A stretch of DNA of 64,000 bases from the NCBI RefSeq assembly GCF_010998615.1, contig NZ_JAAEAH010000031.1, positions 1-64,000 on the forward strand. Direction: 5' to 3'. Position 1 is the stretch's first letter. Each line of letters opens with the position of its first letter. A program made the position numbers and the translations under genes. This document shows, piece after piece, positions 53,990-62,368 of the stretch. The notes below the pieces were generated by a model. It was not told the DNA's origin. It did not search any database and saw only the letters and a list, made by a program, of their open reading frames with translations. The stretch is from Myxococcus sp. CA023. Its GTDB lineage: Bacteria > Myxococcota > Myxococcia > Myxococcales > Myxococcaceae.

Positions 53990-55318
53990 ATGTCTGACAC
54001 CGTGACGTCCCGGCTTCCCGGGTTCCACAAGCTGCCGATGGAGGAGCGCCACGCGCACCTCTCCCGCATGTTCCGGCTCACGCCCGAGGACGTGCAGCAG
54101 CTGCTGGGCTCGGAGGCGCTCCAGCCTGTCCTGGCGAACCAGATGATTGAGAACGCGGTGGGGACCTTCTCCCTCCCGCTGGGTCTGGGCCTCAACCTCC
54201 AGGTCAACGGACGTGACTACCTGGTGCCCATGGCGGTGGAGGAGCCGTCCGTCGTGGCGGCGGTGTCCTTCGCGGCGAAGATTGTCCGGGAGGCGGGCGG
54301 CTTCATCGGTGAAGCCGACCCGTCGCTGATGATTGGCCAGGTGCAGGTGTCGCGCTACGGCGACCCGACGGCGGCCACCGAGCGCATCCTGGCGCACACG
54401 GAGCAGATCCTCGCGCTGGCCAACAGCTTCCACCCGGCCATGGTGGCGCGTGGCGGCGGGGCGAAGGACGTCGAGGTTCGCGTGCTGCCGGCCCCCGAGG
54501 GCCCGCGCGGCGAGCCGTTGCTCATCGTCCACCTCATCATCGACGCCCAGGAGGCGATGGGGGCCAACCTCATCAACACCATGGCGGAGGGCGTGGCGCC
54601 GCTCATCGAGCAGATCACCGGCGGCAAGGTGTACCTGCGCATCCTCTCCAACCTGGCGGACCGCCGGCTGGCGCGCGCCATGTGCCGCATCCCCATCCCG
54701 CTGCTGGCGGACTTCGAGATGCCGGCCGAGGAGATCGCCGAGGGCATCGCCCAGGCCAGCCGCTTCGCGGAGGCGGACCCGTACCGCGCGGCCACGCACA
54801 ACAAGGGCGTGATGAACGGCATTGACGCGGTGGCCATCGCCACGGGGCAGGACTGGCGCGCCATTGAAGCGGGCGCGCACGCGTTCGCCTGCCGCAACGG
54901 GCAGTACCGGCCGCTGTCCACCTGGTACCTGGAAGAGGGCCATCTGGTGGGCCGCATCGAGCTGCCCATGGCGTTGGGGACGGTGGGCGGGCCCATCAAG
55001 ATCCACCCGGGCGTGCAGATGGCGCTCAAGCTGATGCAGACCACGTCGGTGCGAGAGCTCGCCATGGTGTTCGCGGCGGTGGGGCTGGCGCAGAACTTCG
55101 CGGCGCTCCGGGCGCTGGGCAGCGTGGGCATCCAGAAGGGCCACATGGCGATGCACGCGCGCTGCGTGGCGGTGACGGCGGGCGCGCGGGGCGACTGGGT
55201 GGAGAAGATCGCCAACCTGCTGGTGAAGGCGGGCCACGTGAAGGTGGAGAAGGCCCGCGAGCTGCTGGCCAGCCTCCCCGCCGAGGATGCCGCGGCCGCG
55301 ACCGGCACCACGGTCTGA
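53990..55318 (+). CDS. mvaA: Hydroxymethylglutaryl-CoA reductase, class II-like
   Basis: 442 residues from ATG 53990, with GGAAGGAAG upstream. It makes mevalonate from HMG-CoA. Class II type (Pseudomonas mevalonii-like): it starts with LPGFHKLPMEER, the catalytic Glu is in ENAVGTFSLPLGLGLN, the Asp region is DAQEAMGANLINTMAEG, the cofactor segment is HNKGVMNGIDAVAIATGQD, and the catalytic His is in IQKGHMAMHAR. The compact, membrane-free form is normal for bacteria. It is second in the mevalonate operon. Confidence 0.97.
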   Translation: MSDTVTSRLPGFHKLPMEERHAHLSRMFRLTPEDVQQLLGSEALQPVLANQMIENAVGTFSLPLGLGLNLQVNGRDYLVPMAVEEPSVVAAVSFAAKIVREAGGFIGEADPSLMIGQVQVSRYGDPTAATERILAHTEQILALANSFHPAMVARGGGAKDVEVRVLPAPEGPRGEPLLIVHLIIDAQEAMGANLINTMAEGVAPLIEQITGGKVYLRILSNLADRRLARAMCRIPIPLLADFEMPAEEIAEGIAQASRFAEADPYRAATHNKGVMNGIDAVAIATGQDWRAIEAGAHAFACRNGQYRPLSTWYLEEGHLVGRIELPMALGTVGGPIKIHPGVQMALKLMQTTSVRELAMVFAAVGLAQNFAALRALGSVGIQKGHMAMHARCVAVTAGARGDWVEKIANLLVKAGHVKVEKARELLASLPAEDAAAATGTTV

Positions 55319-55322
55319 CGCC

Positions 55323-56255
55323 GTGGCTCCTCGTCCTGAATCCTTGTCGGCCTTTGGCGCCGGCAAGGTCATCCTGCTGGGTGAGCACAGCGTCGTGTAC
55401 GGGCACCCGGCCCTGGCCGGGCCGTTGTCGCAGGGCGTGACGGCGCGCGGCGTGCCCGCGAAGGCGTGTCAGCTCGCGTTGCCCTCCACGCTCAGCCGCC
55501 CGCAGCGGGCACAGCTCACGGCGGCGTTCGCCCGTGCAGCGGAGGTGACGGGCGCGCCGCCGGTGAAGGTGTCGCTGGAGGCGGACCTGCCGCTGGCGGT
55601 GGGCCTGGGAAGCTCGGCGGCTTTGTCGGTGGCGTGCGCGCGGTTGCTGCTCCAGGCGGCGGGGAAGATCCCCACGCCGAAGGACTCGGCGCGTGTGGCG
55701 TGGGCGATGGAGCAGGAGTTCCACGGCACGCCGTCCGGCGTGGACCACACCACCAGCGCGGCGGAGCAGTTGGTCCTCTACAGGCGCAAGCCTGGGGCCG
55801 CCAAGGGGACGGGGCAGGTGGTGGAGAGCCCCAAGCCTTTGCATGTGGTGGTGACGCTCGCGGGCGAGCGCAGTCCCACGAAGAAGACGGTGGGCGCGCT
55901 GCGGGAGCGGCAGGCCCGCTGGCCGTCGCGTTACGAGCGCTTGTTCACGGAGATTGGACGGGTGTCCTCGGAGGGCGCGAAGGCGGTGGCGGCGGGAGAT
56001 TTGGAGGCACTGGGCGACGCGATGAACGTCAACCAGGGCCTGCTCGCGGCGCTGGGCCTGTCGTCGCCGCCGTTGGAAGAGATGATCTACCGGTTGCGGG
56101 AGCTGGGGGCGCTGGGCGCCAAGCTGACCGGAGCCGGTGGAGATGGTGGGGCCGTCATCGGCCTGTTCCTGGAGCCCAAGCCCGTGGTGACGAAGCTCAC
56201 CCGGATGGGCGTGCGCTGCTTCAGCAGCCAGCTCGCGGGACCGCGGGCGTCGTGA
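55323..56255 (+). CDS. mvaK1: Mevalonate kinase
   Basis: 310 residues from GTG 55323, four bases after the previous stop. GHMP kinase: N-terminal FGAGKVILLGEHSVVYGHPA, ATP loop LPLAVGLGSSAALSVAC, substrate Asp region HGTPSGVDHTTSAAEQ and C-terminal KLTGAGGDGGAVIG. It phosphorylates mevalonate at O-5. The GEHSVVYG signature separates it from the two GHMP paralogues downstream. Third gene of the operon. Confidence 0.96.
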   Translation: MAPRPESLSAFGAGKVILLGEHSVVYGHPALAGPLSQGVTARGVPAKACQLALPSTLSRPQRAQLTAAFARAAEVTGAPPVKVSLEADLPLAVGLGSSAALSVACARLLLQAAGKIPTPKDSARVAWAMEQEFHGTPSGVDHTTSAAEQLVLYRRKPGAAKGTGQVVESPKPLHVVVTLAGERSPTKKTVGALRERQARWPSRYERLFTEIGRVSSEGAKAVAAGDLEALGDAMNVNQGLLAALGLSSPPLEEMIYRLRELGALGAKLTGAGGDGGAVIGLFLEPKPVVTKLTRMGVRCFSSQLAGPRAS

Positions 56256-56263
56256 GTCTTCCC

Positions 56264-57250
56264 ATGAAAGCCACAGCTCTGGCGCATCCCAACATCGCCC
56301 TGGTGAAGTACTGGGGGAAGCGGGATGACGCGTTGATTCTGCCGCACCAGTCCAGCCTGTCCCTCACGCTGTCGCCGCTGTCGGTGACGACCACGGTGGA
56401 GTTCGGCGCCGCGAGCGACCAGGTGGAGCTCAACGGGCACACCGCGAAGGGCAGCGAGCGCGACCGCGTGTTGCGGCTGCTGGAGTTGGTTCGTGCCCAG
56501 GCGAAGGCCGACCTGGGCCCCGCAAAGGTGGTGTCGCGCGGGGACTTCCCCATGGCGGCGGGATTGGCCAGCAGCGCGGCGGGCTTCGCGGCGCTGGCGG
56601 TGGCGGGACGCGCGGCGGCGGGGCTGCCGTCGGAGCCCCGCGTGGCCAGCATCCTGGCGCGCATGGGCAGCGGCTCGGCGTGCCGGAGCGTGCAGGGTGG
56701 GTTCTGCGAGTGGCAGCGCGGCGAACGTCCGGATGGTGAGGACAGCTTCGCGGTGCAGCGCTTCGACGCGGCCCACTGGCCGGACGTGCGCATGGTGGTG
56801 GCGATTCTCGACCGCGGCGAGAAAGAGGTGAAGTCGCGGGACGGGATGAAGCTCACGGTGGACACCAGTCCGTACTACCCGGCGTGGGTGAAGGACGCGG
56901 AGGCGGAGGTGGTCCAGGTGCGCGAGCACATCGCCCGGCGAGATTTGCAGGCCCTGGGCGAGCTGTGTGAGCGGAACGCGTGGCGGATGCACGCGACGTC
57001 CTTCGCCGCGAATCCGCCGCTGAGCTACATGAGCCCCGGCACGTTGGCGCTCATCCAGCACCTGAAGGAGCAGCGCAAGAAGGGCATCCCGGTGTGGTTC
57101 ACGCTGGACGCGGGGCCCAACCCGGTGCTGCTGACGGACGCCGCGCACGAGGTGGCCGCGGAGGCGCTGGCCCGCGCGTGCGGCGCGGTGGATGTGATTC
57201 GCTGCGTGCCCGGTGGTGACGCGGAGCTGAAGGCGGAGCACCTCTTCTGA
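56264..57250 (+). CDS. mvaD: Diphosphomevalonate decarboxylase
   Basis: 328 residues from ATG 56264; GTG 56252, which overlaps the stop of the previous gene as GTGA, would add four residues. It converts mevalonate diphosphate to IPP using ATP. Typical signatures: ALAHPNIALVKYWGKRDDAL, GLASSAAGFAALA, GSGSACRSVQGGFCEW and the catalytic region TLDAGPNPVLLT. All decarboxylase hallmarks are kept, so it is unlikely to be a mevalonate 3-kinase. Fourth gene of the operon. Confidence 0.96.
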   Translation: MKATALAHPNIALVKYWGKRDDALILPHQSSLSLTLSPLSVTTTVEFGAASDQVELNGHTAKGSERDRVLRLLELVRAQAKADLGPAKVVSRGDFPMAAGLASSAAGFAALAVAGRAAAGLPSEPRVASILARMGSGSACRSVQGGFCEWQRGERPDGEDSFAVQRFDAAHWPDVRMVVAILDRGEKEVKSRDGMKLTVDTSPYYPAWVKDAEAEVVQVREHIARRDLQALGELCERNAWRMHATSFAANPPLSYMSPGTLALIQHLKEQRKKGIPVWFTLDAGPNPVLLTDAAHEVAAEALARACGAVDVIRCVPGGDAELKAEHLF

Positions 57251-58329
57251 TGGAGCGCGCCCTCTCCGCGCCGGGCAAGCTGTTCCTCTCCGGGGAGTAC
57301 GCCGTGCTGTGGGGCGGCGTGGCGCGGTTGGCCGCGGTGGCGCCGCGCACCGCCGCGTATGTCCGCCGCCGCGCGGATGCCCGCGTGCACGTGTGCCTGG
57401 AAGAGGGGACGCTGGCGGGGAGCACCACGCCGCTGGGGGTGCGCTGGGAGCGTGAAGTCCCGGCGGGGTTCGCCTTCGTTGCGCGGGCGCTGGACGAGGC
57501 GCTGCGGGCACATGGCCGCGCGAGTCAGGGGTTCGACCTGGCGGTGGCGCCGTCCGCGGTGGGCCCGAACGGGCAGAAGCTGGGCATGGGCGGCAGTGCG
57601 TGCGCGACGGTGCTGGCGGCGGAAGGCGCGCGCTATGTGCTGGAGGAGCGTTACGACGCGCTGAAGCTGGCGCTGTTGGCGCACACGCAGGGGCAGGGCG
57701 GTAAGGGCAGCGGCGGGGACGTGGCGACAAGCTTCGCCGGAGGCGTGCTGCGCTACCGGCGCTACGACGTGGCGCCGCTGATTGAGGCGAGTAACACCGG
57801 ACGGTTGCGCGCGGCGCTGGCGGAGTCCCCGTCGGTGGACGTGTGGCGGCTGCCGTCGCCCCGGGTGTCCATGGCGTATGCCTTCACGGGTGAGAGCGCC
57901 TCGACGCGGGTGTTGATTGGCCAGGTGGAGGCTCGGCTGGAGGAGTCGGGCCGCCGGAGCTTCGTGGAGCGCTCGGACACGCTGGGCCATGCGATTGAGG
58001 ACGGGCTGAGCAGCGGTGACTTCCGGGCCTTCTCCGAGGCTGTGAAGGCGCAGCACGCGCTGCTGTTGGAGCTGGGGCCGCTGGAGACGGAAGGCATGCG
58101 CCGGGTGCTGGCACTGGCCGCGACCTACGGTGCGGCGGGCAAACTGTCCGGGGCGGGCGGTGGCGACGGCTGCATCCTGTTCGCGCCGGATGCCCAGGTT
58201 CGGGCGGAGATGTGCAAGGGATTGGAAGCCCGAGGCTTCCATACGCTGCTCCTGGATGCCGAACCCGGCGTGCGTGGCGAGGCCCAGGTTGCTCCCCGGC
58301 TGCGGACCTGGGTGGACGCGCTGAATTGA
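57250..58329 (+). CDS. mvaK2: Phosphomevalonate kinase
   Basis: 359 residues; ATG 57250 overlaps the previous stop (TGATGG). GHMP kinase that makes mevalonate diphosphate: SAPGKLFLSGEYAVLWGG at the N-terminus, KLGMGGSACATVLAAEGA as the ATP loop, QGGKGSGGDVATSFAGG for substrate and KLSGAGGGDGCILFAP near the end. Together with the four upstream genes this gives every step from HMG-CoA to IPP/DMAPP. HMG-CoA synthase (mvaS) is not in the window. Confidence 0.95.
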   Translation: MERALSAPGKLFLSGEYAVLWGGVARLAAVAPRTAAYVRRRADARVHVCLEEGTLAGSTTPLGVRWEREVPAGFAFVARALDEALRAHGRASQGFDLAVAPSAVGPNGQKLGMGGSACATVLAAEGARYVLEERYDALKLALLAHTQGQGGKGSGGDVATSFAGGVLRYRRYDVAPLIEASNTGRLRAALAESPSVDVWRLPSPRVSMAYAFTGESASTRVLIGQVEARLEESGRRSFVERSDTLGHAIEDGLSSGDFRAFSEAVKAQHALLLELGPLETEGMRRVLALAATYGAAGKLSGAGGGDGCILFAPDAQVRAEMCKGLEARGFHTLLLDAEPGVRGEAQVAPRLRTWVDALN

Positions 58330-58828
58330 GCGCGTCTATTCAGGTCGCGCAGCTCATAGCGGATATCTCAAACTCAGGGGCGGATTGGGCGTGGTCGCCA
58401 TTCTGAACAAGATGCACGGCGCATCTGGGCATGCAAGGAGTTGACTACACACCCGGCCTGCACGCTGATGGTGTCCATCGTGGGGCTATTGCGCACGCCC
58501 ACCTGCCGGTGGAGGCTTCGCTCTATTTCGACGGGCCCTTGCCGCGATTTGTACGTCGCCGGGTACAGGCCGGAGCGGACGTAGGGCTCGCCTTGTATGA
58601 GGACTCGGGCGGCGTCGACGTCGAGTCCTCGAAGCAGCATCCGCTTCATCCACTGCTCCGTGTGCGCCGCCCCCTCATTGAACTCCTGCCACGCGGCGTC
58701 GAACCCAGCAATGGGCCCGCGTCTTCGCGCTCGCCACGCCCTCCAACGCTCAGCTCCTGAACGACACCCTGCGGATTCCTTGCGAGGTGTTGAACGCTGA
58801 GACCAGTCCTTGGCGTGGTCAGAAATGA
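58330..58828. other. 500-bp stretch with a possible minus-strand gene remnant
   Basis: On the minus strand a short frame (about 58374-58740) reads like protein: FDAAWQEFNEGAAHTEQWMK, then RMLLRGLDVDAARVLIQGEP. It has no good start and becomes unconvincing on both sides, so it is best seen as a decayed fragment. I do not recognise a family. No RNA gene or terminator is evident. Confidence 0.35.
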
Positions 58829-59305
58829 CTATTCATCGTCTTCTTCGTCGTCAGTCCTGTCCCACCATTGGAAGTACTGTGTTGTTTCGCCCCATCGCCC
58901 TCTTTGTAGGTTCAGGCGTGGTTCTGAAATTGCGACTGAGACGGCTTCAAGCATGTTGAGCGCAGCCTCTACCGTTTGATGTACGGCTGCAGTATCTGTT
59001 GAGAGCTCGTGGCGTTGGGTTACCCATTGAGTTCCAAACCAGGAAAAGCGATCCCATCGCTCCGACAGATGGTCTGAGCGGTGACATTTAAGTCGCCGAA
59101 AAAGTCGGTCATTACCTGCCCCCGTCTGTCCTACGTAAACGAGTTCGTATCCCGCATACAACGCATAGATACCACGCTGCTCGCGGAAGTCGACGGCTCT
59201 TGCCCTAGCGCTTCGGCTTGCCGCACCAAGCAAGGTGCCTGCGGCGCGGGGCCGTCCCCAGAAGACTCGATCGATGTGCCAGTGAATTCCGTAGCTCTTG
59301 ATCAT
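58829..59305 (-). CDS. Stand-alone GIY-YIG-type nuclease-like protein
   Basis: 158 residues from ATG 59305. The GIY-YIG core is visible: RGIYALY (GIY at 45-47), LVYVGQTG (YVG at 57-59), an arginine in RLFRRLKCH, Glu120 in the EAALNMLEAV helix and Asn132 in PRLNLQRGRW. These are the residues expected of an active nuclease fold. The tail is acidic (TDDEEDDE). It has no partner domains and no recognised restriction or homing companion nearby. GC is clearly lower than in the flanking genes and the Shine-Dalgarno sequence is poor, which suggests acquisition. A defence or mobile-element origin is possible but not shown. Confidence 0.8.
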   Translation of the reverse strand: MIKSYGIHWHIDRVFWGRPRAAGTLLGAASRSARARAVDFREQRGIYALYAGYELVYVGQTGAGNDRLFRRLKCHRSDHLSERWDRFSWFGTQWVTQRHELSTDTAAVHQTVEAALNMLEAVSVAISEPRLNLQRGRWGETTQYFQWWDRTDDEEDDE

Positions 59306-59560
59306 TGGGTTGGTTTGTTTTGGTGAAGAGCGGGGTGGGGGATGGTTTGAGGGGAGAGAGTATAGCTGAGAGGTTGTTCCGGATTGCAAGCCGGACTCTC
59401 CTGTCTTTGGCGGCGGACTGGTTCGCTCCCTCGGAGTCCGCGCCCCCTCACCTGCAAGCGATTCGGGACTTGACCAAGACGACGAGGCTGCCGGGCCTTG
59501 AGAGATCCAATGCCTCACGGGCTCAACAACCTCGCCGCTGACGGAGTTCCCTGAAGCGCG

Positions 59561-61831
59561 TTAGCGCGAGCGCTTCGATGAGGTGCCGCGCATCTCGTTG
59601 AGCGCGTCCATCACGGCCGCTCGCAGTTCCTCGATGATGGTGTCGAGGAACGGCCGCCCCTGGAGGTCTTCGGTAATCCAGGGGTCCATGATGACGGAGC
59701 GCAGCACGGTGATGCGGCCCTCCTCGCCACGTCCCGACGCCGCGCCGCTCCCCAACAAGCGCGTCTTGTAGTCGTCGAAGAACTTCTTGCCGTAGTCCTC
59801 CTCGATGAAGTCCGTGGTGCTCACCAGCAGCCGGTAGCCGTAGATGTCACGGCCATCGGCTTTGACACCCAGGCGCTCGTAGATCATACGGTTGAAGGTG
59901 TTTGCCTCCTCCAGGCTCGTGTTGAGTCCCTGCTCGGTCTTGAAGTTGAAGGCGTAGGTGAGGATGTTGAGGTCCGCGCCCGTTTCGCGCAGCAGCTCCA
60001 GTTCCTCCTCACCCGAGGCGCTAAGGAGCTGCTCCTGACGCATGCCCTGGATTTGCTGACGCAGGAACTCCAGCGCCTGCTTCTCTCCGCCGTACTTGCG
60101 CTTGAGGGAATCGGAGAGCTTGAAGCGCGGTCCCGGTACCACGACGAAGTCGCTCGCCACGGTATTCATCGTCAGCAGCCGGGCATGGAAGAGCTTGCAG
60201 TTGTAGAGCGCCCTTCCGAGGATCTTCCCGTAGCCACGTTGGTCGGGTGGCACGACGGCATGACTGAGGTACACGCCCGCCGCCGCGGCACCGGGCTTGG
60301 AGCCCTCGATGCCGTACTTGCCCACGGTGAGGTCCTCCTGGCTCCCCGCTGTGTTGATGTAGGGCGCCTCGAAGGCCACCAGGCTGCGCATGGACTGATT
60401 GCGGTAGCACAGCGCACCGGCGGGGTAGGGCAGGTAGCCCGTCTTGTGCGGGTCCACGGTGATTGTGTCCGCCTCCGGGAGGGCCTCGAACTGCTCCGTG
60501 ACATAGCGGCTCAGTGACAGCACGGGGGCGGGAGGCCCCGCGAGGCGCTTGTTTGAACTCGGCGGCGCGCGGAGGAGTGAGGCGAAGTACCCGCCCCAGG
60601 CCGCGTCGGCGTGCACGCAGAATGACATCCCCTGCGGATGGTACTTCTGCCGGCGAAGCGCCAGCACGGACGCGAGCGGGTCCACCAACCCCTCCTCCGT
60701 CGTCCCCATCACCGCCGTCACCGCAATGACGGGCTGCTTGTCCTTCATGCATTGGTCCAGCCGCGCCTCCAGGGCCGACACGTCCATGCGCCCCTCTTCA
60801 TCCAGAGGAATGCTGAACATGTGGTCCGCGCCGATGCCCAGAATCGCCGCCGCCTTGGGCAGCGAGTAGTGCTTCGAGCCGGGGACCATGAACACGGGCG
60901 CCGGGAGGTCTCCCAGGTAGCGGCGGGTGAACTCCACGAGCCCCAGATCCTGGAGCATGTAGTTGCTCACGTTCGCCGTCAGGGTCTCCGGCGGGATTTT
61001 GAACTCCTCATGGATGCGGGTGGGGAGGCCTAGCACCTCGTCCACATCCAGGTTCAACGCTTGCCACACATCCAGGTCAATCAGACGTGCCTGGGGGCCC
61101 GAGGGCAGCGTGACCTTGAGGGCCTTCGCGGCGGAAAGCGAGGACTCCCGCTGAATGGCCTCGCGCAGGGACAGGGGATAGAACTTCAAGTTTCGCGCGG
61201 CCCACATCGCCTCGATGTTGGCGGTGGTGCCACCGCTGGTCAGATGGCTCCAGGGCCGGATGCCGTTCTGCTCGGTGTAGCCCACCATTCGGCACAGGTC
61301 CTCGCCAGCCCGGACCTCCAGCACCGTCGTCAGCGGTGAGGCCTCCAGCGCGACGTTGTTCTGGTTGTAGAGCATGGCCGCGAAGTAGCCGGCCATGCCC
61401 GGGAGCGTCTGCTCCCACGTCATGTGGCCCTGGTAGCGCATGCTGAAGAACGGCGCGGACTTCTTCAGCTCGGCCAGGAGGTTGTCGAACTCGGTGTGCA
61501 GTGTGTCGAGCGCCCGGAGGTAGCCCGGGTCTCTCTTGATGCTCTGGGTGATGGCCGGTGGGTCCATCGGGTGGAAGTTCCGGCGCCAGAAGGCGTGGTC
61601 TCTCAGGGCCTCCAGCACCAGTTGCTCGAAGATGTCCGCGTTCTCCGCGCGGGGGCCCAGGAACCAGGCCTCGACGTCCCGCTCGTTCTCAAGCGGTGCT
61701 TCCCTGCCGTGGGTTGACTCCCACAGCAACTCTCTGTGCGCGAGTTGGTTGGTCTTCAGGCGCTCGCGCAAAGCTTGCTTCAATCCATCAAGGGCATGAC
61801 TGGAGTAGTCCGGCTGGGACTTGTGGGCCAT
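59561..61831 (-). CDS. Large PLP-dependent group II decarboxylase
   Basis: 756 residues from ATG 61831, with AAGGAG 7-8 bases upstream. The PLP lysine is Lys463 in DPHKTGYLPYPAGALCYRN. Other signatures are HMTWEQTLPGMAGYFAAML, LTSGGTTANIEAMWAARN, VMGTTEEGLVDPLAS and FCVHADAAWGGYF. It acts on an aromatic or acidic amino acid; glutamate-, tyrosine- and aspartate-decarboxylase relatives share these motifs, and the substrate cannot be settled here. At about 750 residues it is longer than classical GadB (about 466), with extra N- and C-terminal parts. A single-gene unit. Confidence 0.92.
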   Translation of the reverse strand: MAHKSQPDYSSHALDGLKQALRERLKTNQLAHRELLWESTHGREAPLENERDVEAWFLGPRAENADIFEQLVLEALRDHAFWRRNFHPMDPPAITQSIKRDPGYLRALDTLHTEFDNLLAELKKSAPFFSMRYQGHMTWEQTLPGMAGYFAAMLYNQNNVALEASPLTTVLEVRAGEDLCRMVGYTEQNGIRPWSHLTSGGTTANIEAMWAARNLKFYPLSLREAIQRESSLSAAKALKVTLPSGPQARLIDLDVWQALNLDVDEVLGLPTRIHEEFKIPPETLTANVSNYMLQDLGLVEFTRRYLGDLPAPVFMVPGSKHYSLPKAAAILGIGADHMFSIPLDEEGRMDVSALEARLDQCMKDKQPVIAVTAVMGTTEEGLVDPLASVLALRRQKYHPQGMSFCVHADAAWGGYFASLLRAPPSSNKRLAGPPAPVLSLSRYVTEQFEALPEADTITVDPHKTGYLPYPAGALCYRNQSMRSLVAFEAPYINTAGSQEDLTVGKYGIEGSKPGAAAAGVYLSHAVVPPDQRGYGKILGRALYNCKLFHARLLTMNTVASDFVVVPGPRFKLSDSLKRKYGGEKQALEFLRQQIQGMRQEQLLSASGEEELELLRETGADLNILTYAFNFKTEQGLNTSLEEANTFNRMIYERLGVKADGRDIYGYRLLVSTTDFIEEDYGKKFFDDYKTRLLGSGAASGRGEEGRITVLRSVIMDPWITEDLQGRPFLDTIIEELRAAVMDALNEMRGTSSKRSR

Positions 61832-62368
61832 GTGGGGCTCCTTGCGGCGGGGACAGACCATGGCCGGACGCGGGGAACGTACCCAGCCACGGGGCGCCCA
61901 GATATACATGATGCGTTCTCAATCCCTCTTGATGTGTTGCGATGGTGTCTGTAGATGACAGTTTCATGCCCTTCAGGGCAGGCAGGCCGCAATTGCGCTC
62001 ATTCGGAAAGTCTGGCCGGTCATGGCCAGAAATCCGCGCTCTTCGATGACTGCCAACCGTCATTGCTGGAACGGCTGATGGCCAGATGCAATGACTCTAC
62101 GCGCATCTTTCCGTGCGCGCCGACTTCTGGCGCGCGCGCACATTTCGCTGAACGGGCGCTGATGGCGTACGGGGGCTTGGGAGCTCCGTGTATCAAGTTG
62201 TCTTCTTTGAGAATAATGGAAGTCCGCGTGCTGCAGATCGAATTGAGCTCCAGGTTCAGGCTGAAATTCGTTCAAAGGTGCTTGCGGACTTTCAGTGAAT
62301 ACTGGTAGTCCCTGGAATGTTTGCTGCTCGACATTCCAGGTTCTCAACTCCAGCAGGGGCCGCCCTCC
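61832..62368. other. Intergenic region with an inverted repeat before the protease gene
   Basis: No gene is apparent in about 500 bp, and GC is below average. At 62311-62340, CCTGGAATGT and ACATTCCAGG form a perfect 10-bp inverted repeat around a 10-base spacer, 29 bp before the protease ATG. Overlapping it, TGGAATGTTTGCTGCT (62313-62328) is a weak sigma-54-like match. The repeat could be an operator or an mRNA hairpin. Confidence 0.5.

Noticed and set aside
52832-55372. 846-codon minus-strand frame across fni and mvaA
   Set aside because: No recognisable domain, and both plus-strand genes carry catalytic motifs.
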